From positions 124,001 to 188,000 of the forward strand of contig NZ_BMMH01000001.1 of assembly GCF_014645735.1 (NCBI RefSeq): a stretch of 64,000 nt of DNA. The letters run 5' to 3'. The position numbers and the translations under genes are program-made. Below are positions 59,590 through 64,000 of the stretch, one piece after another (the stretch's first letter is position 1; each line of letters begins with the position of its first letter). Under the pieces are notes generated by a model, which worked only from the letters and a program-made list of their open reading frames with translations, made no database searches and was not told where the DNA came from. The DNA comes from Nocardia jinanensis. GTDB lineage: Bacteria > Actinomycetota > Actinomycetes > Mycobacteriales > Mycobacteriaceae.

Positions 59590-60918
59590 ATGCGCACCAT
59601 CGAAACAGACGTCCTGGTGATCGGCGCGGGGATGGCCGGCCTCACCGCCGCGACCCGTTCGCTCGACCACGGCCGCTCGGTCGTGGTGGTGGAGAAGGCC
59701 GAGTCCGTCGGCGGATCCGCCCGTTACGCCGGATACGCGTGGACCGCGCCCACCCGCGCGATGATGGACGAGGTGAACCCGGACGGCGACCCGGCACTGC
59801 GCCATGCACTCGTCGACGGCTTTCCCGATGCGGTCGCGTGGATTCGCGCGCTCGGTGTGCACTGCGGCGATCCGGTACCCGTGCTGCGCTACGGGATCGG
59901 CCACCAGTTCGACACCAACCAGTACATCGACCAATGCCGTCGCCGGATCACCGCCGCCGCGCAGTTGTTCACCGGCACCGAAACCGTCGAACTCCTGACC
60001 CGCGACAACGCTGTCGCCGGTGCGCGGGTCCGGCGACCGGACGGCACGGAGATCGAAATCCACAGTACGGCGGTCGTTCTCGCCACCGGCGGCTTTCAGG
60101 CCGACAGCGAACTCGTCGCCGAGTACATCCATCCGCGGGCGCCGGATATGCAATTACGATCCAATCCGGCGAGCGCCGGCGACGGGCTGCGCCTCGCCGA
60201 AAGCGTCGGCGCTGCCACCGGCACCCCGAACTCCGGTTTCTACGGCCACCTGGTTCCCACCGGGGTTCCGTTCCGCGACCCCGCCGATTTCGTGGCACTG
60301 TCGCTCTACTACAGCGAGCACGCCCTGCTGTTCAACCTGGACAATCGGCGTTTCACCGACGAAACCCTGGGCGACCACCTCACCTCCATGCGGCTGCTCG
60401 AGCAGCCGCAGGCACGCGGGCTGCTCGTCGCCGACGAGCGGGTGTACCGCGAGTGGGTGCTCGGCAGCTATGTCGAAGGCGCTGTCGCGGTGGATAAATT
60501 CGATCTCACCCAGCGTCGATCCGGCCGCTGCGGAATCGCCGACACCCTGGACGATTTCGCCTATCTGCCGGCGGAGTGGGGATATGACGGGGCGGCGATC
60601 GCCGAACAGATCCGGGTCGTCAATGCTGCCGCAGACGCGGCACTTCCCGCCCGCACCCACGATGCGCAGCCGCTGGACCAGGGCCCCTACTACATCATCG
60701 AAACCCGCCCGGCGCTGACCTTCCCGTTCCACGGTATCCGCATCGACGCCGCCGCCCGCGTGCTCTCCCCCGCGAGCAGCCCGATCGAGGGACTGTTCGC
60801 GGCCGGATCCGATACCGGTGGTCTCTACCACTACGCCTACGCGGGTGGAATCGCACCTGCACTCGTCTTCGGCCTGGCCGCGGCCGATAGCGCGGCCGAA
60901 AGGCCGGTCGTGGTCTGA
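59590..60918 (+). CDS. FAD-dependent dehydrogenase, fumarate reductase/ketosteroid dehydrogenase type
   Basis: A 442-residue flavoprotein. VLVIGAGMAGLTAATRS is the N-terminal FAD motif, VEKAESVGGSARYAGYAWTAP the family's second block, VVLATGGFQADSELV the third, and AAGSDTGGLYHYAYAGGIAP the C-terminal FAD block. This is the fumarate-reductase flavoprotein fold that includes 3-ketosteroid delta-1-dehydrogenases. No signal peptide. GAGGAAACACCG precedes the ATG. Following the old-yellow-enzyme-type gene in the same direction, it may introduce or remove a ring double bond. Confidence 0.88.
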   Translation: MRTIETDVLVIGAGMAGLTAATRSLDHGRSVVVVEKAESVGGSARYAGYAWTAPTRAMMDEVNPDGDPALRHALVDGFPDAVAWIRALGVHCGDPVPVLRYGIGHQFDTNQYIDQCRRRITAAAQLFTGTETVELLTRDNAVAGARVRRPDGTEIEIHSTAVVLATGGFQADSELVAEYIHPRAPDMQLRSNPASAGDGLRLAESVGAATGTPNSGFYGHLVPTGVPFRDPADFVALSLYYSEHALLFNLDNRRFTDETLGDHLTSMRLLEQPQARGLLVADERVYREWVLGSYVEGAVAVDKFDLTQRRSGRCGIADTLDDFAYLPAEWGYDGAAIAEQIRVVNAAADAALPARTHDAQPLDQGPYYIIETRPALTFPFHGIRIDAAARVLSPASSPIEGLFAAGSDTGGLYHYAYAGGIAPALVFGLAAADSAAERPVVV

Positions 60919-60934
60919 GTGCGCCGATACGCAC

Positions 60935-61582
60935 TCACCAGTGGTTCCAGTGCAGGACCTGGTCACGGCCGATACGCGGGGCGGGGCGGAATTCGGTGCC
61001 GAGGGTGAAGGCCAGCGGGATGAGCGCCGCCAGCATCACCTCGTCGTAGGGAACGCCCAGCACCGCGGCCAATTCGCGTTCCAGCGGGCCCTGCGCCGTG
61101 GTCCAGACGGTCCCGAGCCCGCGGTCGCGGGCCGCGAGCATGAAGCTCCAGACCGCCGGCAGGATGGATCCCCAGGTCATGGATTGTTCCAGCACGGTCG
61201 AGTGATCAGTGCGGCCCTCGACCGCAGGGATCACGAAGGCGGGTACCCGATGGATGTTGTCGTAGAGGTACTGGAATCCTTCGCCGATGCGTTGGAGCGA
61301 TCCCGGGTGGGTGTTCATCCTGCGCAGGTCCTGCGGGGTGACCGGACTACCGGCGCCGGTCCGGGCAGCGGCACGGAAGATGGCGGCGACCTCGGCCCGC
61401 TGTGCCTTGTCGGTGACGACGAGGAAATGCCAGCGCTGACGATTCCGGCCGGTGGGCGCCTGGGTCGCGAGATCGACACATTCCTCGATGAGGTGGCGCG
61501 GTACGGGCCGGGTGAGATCGAGCCGTTTGCGCACCGCGCGGGTGGTGGACAGAACATGCTCGGCGGACAGGTTCAGCGACAT
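60935..61582 (-). CDS. Nitroreductase-family FMN oxidoreductase
   Basis: A 215-residue protein. STTRAVRKRLDLTRPVP opens with the FMN-binding Arg cluster; QAPTGRNRQRWHFLVVTD and GLGTVWTTAQ are family blocks. It would use NAD(P)H to reduce nitro compounds, quinones or enones. GGAGACCGCCCG lies upstream of ATG 61582. It is convergent with the flavoprotein gene and divergent from the MarR gene, which probably controls it. Confidence 0.9.
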   Translation of the reverse strand: MSLNLSAEHVLSTTRAVRKRLDLTRPVPRHLIEECVDLATQAPTGRNRQRWHFLVVTDKAQRAEVAAIFRAAARTGAGSPVTPQDLRRMNTHPGSLQRIGEGFQYLYDNIHRVPAFVIPAVEGRTDHSTVLEQSMTWGSILPAVWSFMLAARDRGLGTVWTTAQGPLERELAAVLGVPYDEVMLAALIPLAFTLGTEFRPAPRIGRDQVLHWNHW

Positions 61583-61647
61583 CGGGCGGTCTCCTACTCC
61601 GGTGCGTGCGGACGGACCGGGAAGCGTATCCATTCCATCTGCACACA

Positions 61648-61669
61648 AATCATCTTTACCAAGATTATT
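61648..61669. promoter_or_regulatory. MarR-type operator between nitroreductase and MarR genes
   Basis: AATCATCTT (61648-61656) and AAGATTATT (61661-61669) are complementary at eight of nine positions around TACC. ATGATCT repeats twice further right (about 61689-61710). Such a dyad in the divergent promoter fits autoregulation by the MarR protein. Confidence 0.6.
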
Positions 61670-61741
61670 TTCGACCGTACGACTCCCGATGATCTGCTGT
61701 CAAATGATCTCCACACAGACGATTGTGCTAGCCTGACAGTC

Positions 61742-62197
61742 ATGCCCGCCAGGACACCGGCCCCCGGCCGGGCCACATATTTTCCGCAGCTGGCCACGGA
61801 ACGGCCGGATATAGCGCTGTGCCGCGCCTCGGCGGCGGTCGCTCGCGCGGCGGAAGCGGCGGCACACGAACACGGCCTCGGTGTCGGGCATCATCTGGTG
61901 CTGAAGATGCTCGCGGCCGTCGGACCACGCTCACAGCAGGCGCTGAGTGAGGAACTGCGGATAGACCGCAGTGTCATGGTCGGCATCGCCGATGAACTGG
62001 AACAGTCCGGGTATATCCGACGTGAACGGGATCCCGCGGATCGGCGTGCCTACGCGGTCACACTGACCACAGCCGGCCGCCGGGCACTCACGAAGGCCGA
62101 AAAGTACATCCCGGATTTCCTCGACCGCACCTTCGCCCCGCTCACGGCCACCGAACGCGAGCAACTGACCGCACTACTGGGCAAACTGCTGGTCTGA
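61742..62197 (+). CDS. MarR-family transcriptional regulator
   Basis: A 151-residue winged-helix protein: SQQALSEELRIDRSVMVGIA is the HTH and RRERDPADRRAYAVTLTTAG the wing. TAGCCT, a TANNNT -10 element, lies seven bases before the ATG with no Shine-Dalgarno, so a leaderless transcript is likely. Divergent from the nitroreductase gene, its probable target. Confidence 0.9.
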   Translation: MPARTPAPGRATYFPQLATERPDIALCRASAAVARAAEAAAHEHGLGVGHHLVLKMLAAVGPRSQQALSEELRIDRSVMVGIADELEQSGYIRRERDPADRRAYAVTLTTAGRRALTKAEKYIPDFLDRTFAPLTATEREQLTALLGKLLV

Positions 62198-62260
62198 CCG
62201 TCCCAGCGCTACGCCGGTGTCCGGGGCGACCAGAGTCCGGCCGCTTTCGCCACGTCCCCG

Positions 62261-62440
62261 ATGGACCGCAGCGCGGACGAAGTGCTGGCAGGTCTCGATC
62301 TCACCGGCCGCACCGCGCTCGTCACCGGCGGCTGTTCGGGCCTCGGGCGGGAGACCACCGCCGCGGCCCGGCTCTGGACGCTCTCGGCCGAACTCACCGG
62401 ACACGACGGTTTCGCGGACCGTCCCACCCGTGCTCGGTGA
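62261..62440 (+). pseudogene. SDR gene collapsed by internal deletion
   Basis: A 59-codon frame reads LAGLDLTGRTALVTGG then CSGLGRETT, the N-terminal cofactor motif of a retinol-dehydrogenase-like SDR, and then jumps directly to AARLWTLSAELTGHDGF, which resembles the C-terminal helix of such proteins. About 230 middle residues, including the catalytic Tyr and Lys, are missing. The reading frame is intact across the junction, as in the permease relic at 12590. Confidence 0.7.
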
Positions 62441-62492
62441 GACCGGATGCGGGGTCCCGGTCGAGATCAGGCCGACCGGTACTGTCCGCAGA

Positions 62493-62942
62493 ATGACCGA
62501 ATCGAGTGGACTACCCGGTAACGACGAACCGATCGACGCGCTCCCGGAAGTCGAACGGGTCCACTCGCTGCTGGCCACCTGGCTCGGTACGCCTGCGTCC
62601 CCCCAGGTGCTGGACGGGTTCGCCGCCGCCCACCACGACGATTTCTCGATGGTGACGATCGCGGGCGCGGTGCTGCGCAAAACCGAACTGCTCGCGGCTC
62701 TGCACCGGGCCCGCAACAGCCGCCCCGGCCTGGCGATCGAGGTGTCGGATATCGAAATACTCTGCGCCACTGTGGATACCACTGTGGTGCGGTTCGTGGA
62801 ACAGCACCGCACCGGCGACGATACGGACTACCGGCGCACGACCGCGGTCCTGCGCGCCGACCCGGAGCAGAACCGCTACCGCTGGCTGACCGTACACGAG
62901 ACCGCGGTCACGCCGGCCGAAATCGAACGCTCCCGCGGCTGA
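62493..62942 (+). CDS. NTF2-like (DUF4440-type) protein
   Basis: A 149-residue cone-fold protein. ATWLGTPASPQVLDGFAAAH then HDDFSMVTIAGAVLRKTELL match the DUF4440/SnoaL pattern, and the final WLTVHETAVTPAEIE is a typical closing strand. Function unknown. No other gene is seen between it and the end of the next gene at 63151. Confidence 0.7.
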   Translation: MTESSGLPGNDEPIDALPEVERVHSLLATWLGTPASPQVLDGFAAAHHDDFSMVTIAGAVLRKTELLAALHRARNSRPGLAIEVSDIEILCATVDTTVVRFVEQHRTGDDTDYRRTTAVLRADPEQNRYRWLTVHETAVTPAEIERSRG

Positions 62943-63150
62943 CCCGCCCGCGCTTTTCCGGGATCGAGGGCCGCCGGTGGTCGCCGGGGCCGCCCAGCGC
63001 AGGCGGGACCGATCGGGTGTGCCGCACCAGGAGAATCGAAGACCTCACTGAGGCAGTTTCCCGCTTCCACGCACCGCGGTCGCGGCATCCCGCGCAGTGC
63101 CGGGTGCACCCGTCGATACGAGGCGGGGACGGATGGCTGGTCGGGCCGGC

Positions 63151-64000
63151 TCAGGTGGACAGGTAGGCGTCGACCGCTGCGGCCGTGAGCGCGACGACCG
63201 TGGCGCCGGCGACCGCGAGGTGGGAGCGGCGGTAGTGGGTGGTGAGGACGGCGGCGAACTCGCGGAGGAAGGCGGCGGGGATGAAGTAGCGCGCGGTGCG
63301 GGCGCCGACGACATGGGCGTCGATGCCGAGGCGGCGGGTCAGTGCCGCGGCGCGCAATACATGGAAGTTGCTGGTGACGACGGTGATCCGGGATTCGGCA
63401 GGGTCCAGCCCGCGGCGGCCGAGCAGCTCCACGGTGTTACGCAGATTCTCCTCGGTATTGCGTGAACAGCGTTCGCGCACGATCGAGATTTCGGCGATAC
63501 CCGACGCGACCAGGTAGTTCGCCATCGCGTCGGCCTCGCTCAGCGTTTCGTCGCTACCTTTCCCACCGGAGGTGACCACGATCGGTGCCCGGCCGAGAGC
63601 GGTTTCGGCCCGGTACACCCGCAACGCCCGGTTCAAGCGAGCCGCGAGCAGCGGGGTGACCCGGTTGCGGTGCAGGCCGCAGCCGAGCACCACTACGGCG
63701 TCCGCGCCGGTCTCGTCGGCGAGTTTGCCGTAGATGACGGCGTGCCCGGCGAAAGCGAGCAGATGCGCCAGCAGATACACACCGACCGCGGTTGCCGTGG
63801 CGGCGACCAACATCAGCCAGTGCGGCACCGCGGGACCGCGGCGTAGCACGAGCGCCGCGGCGACGGGCAACACCAGTAGACCGAGCCCCACCAGCACTGG
63901 AGTCAGGGTGATCGGTCGCACCCCTTCGCGGCGGAGGACAGTGATCCCGTTGGTGAGCAACCCGAGACCGGCGATAATCGCTCCCGGCACGAACAACGCC
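63151..64000 (-). CDS. YdcF/SanA-type DUF218 membrane protein (5' end outside window)
   Basis: At least 283 residues; the frame is open to the window edge, and TTG at 63996 is unlikely to be the true start. Several N-terminal spans (TLTPVLVGLGLLVLPVAAAL, then WLMLVAATATAVGVYLLAHL) precede the DUF218 domain: ADAVVVLGCGLHRNRVTPLL, VVTSGGKGSDE, CSRNTEENLRN and VTSNFHVLRA. Such proteins are linked to cell-envelope metabolism. A final span closes the C-terminus. Confidence 0.85.
   Translation of the reverse strand, partial: ALFVPGAIIAGLGLLTNGITVLRREGVRPITLTPVLVGLGLLVLPVAAALVLRRGPAVPHWLMLVAATATAVGVYLLAHLLAFAGHAVIYGKLADETGADAVVVLGCGLHRNRVTPLLAARLNRALRVYRAETALGRAPIVVTSGGKGSDETLSEADAMANYLVASGIAEISIVRERCSRNTEENLRNTVELLGRRGLDPAESRITVVTSNFHVLRAAALTRRLGIDAHVVGARTARYFIPAAFLREFAAVLTTHYRRSHLAVAGATVVALTAAAVDAYLST

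Overview
The window is high-GC actinobacterial chromosome, most likely from Nocardia or a close mycolate-forming relative. This rests on codon and base composition, an actinobacterial-type LexA box (GAACATATGTTC) on dinB, an operon resembling the mycobacterial mymA locus, and many GTG starts with 1- to 4-base gene overlaps. No rRNA, tRNA, CRISPR array, phage or intact insertion sequence was found, so the genus is an inference.

Left part (1-16.2 kb): a flavin-monooxygenase region. Six luciferase-like (LLM) monooxygenase genes lie in 15 kb. A tightly overlapping minus-strand operon (10462 to 1613) runs: lipoprotein solute-binding protein, two dipeptide-type permeases, an unannotated 71-codon ORF, a double-domain ATPase, and three LLM genes. 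A DszC/SfnB-like acyl-CoA-dehydrogenase-fold monooxygenase lies upstream, and a second plus-strand cluster holds a deleted permease relic and two more LLM genes. Import and oxidative cleavage of an organosulfur compound is a reasonable guess. MarR and LysR regulators are nearby.

Middle-left (16.2-30.3 kb): mixed single genes and gene debris. It holds small membrane proteins, a MerR regulator, two MFS transporter fragments, a bicupin (oxalate decarboxylase type), a MazG-like protein, a SnoaL-like protein, a secreted lipase, dinB with an SOS box over its start codon, a Tat-exported neutral ceramidase, an SDR and a GlxA-type AraC regulator. The stretch 20.15-21.33 kb is mostly decayed.

Middle (30.2-37.2 kb): an HD-domain protein, then a plus-strand operon of alpha/beta hydrolase, SDR, ferritin-like di-iron protein and Baeyer-Villiger monooxygenase behind a 30-base dyad, resembling the mymA arrangement. 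A MerR regulator and a medium-chain reductase follow.

Right part (37.3-61.6 kb): a catabolic island. A ten-gene plus-strand operon (39.4-49.3 kb) encodes enoyl-CoA hydratase, a DUF35 protein with a thiolase-like partner, two acyl-CoA dehydrogenases, an APH-fold kinase, two SDRs, a zinc alcohol dehydrogenase and an acyl-CoA ligase. TetR, EthD-like and metallo-beta-lactamase-fold genes follow. A ferric/thiamine-type ABC importer with SDR genes interleaved faces an old-yellow-enzyme-type reductase and a flavoprotein dehydrogenase. Operator-like dyads of the form TGAACT-N6-AGTTCA recur before several of these units, two of them identical over 19 bases, which suggests one regulon. The adjacent kinase and acyl-CoA dehydrogenase resemble the LvaA/LvaC and ACAD10/11 logic for 4-hydroxyacyl-CoA breakdown and are the most interesting functional prediction here.

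The right end has a nitroreductase/MarR pair, an SDR relic, an NTF2-like protein and a YdcF-type membrane protein cut by the window edge.
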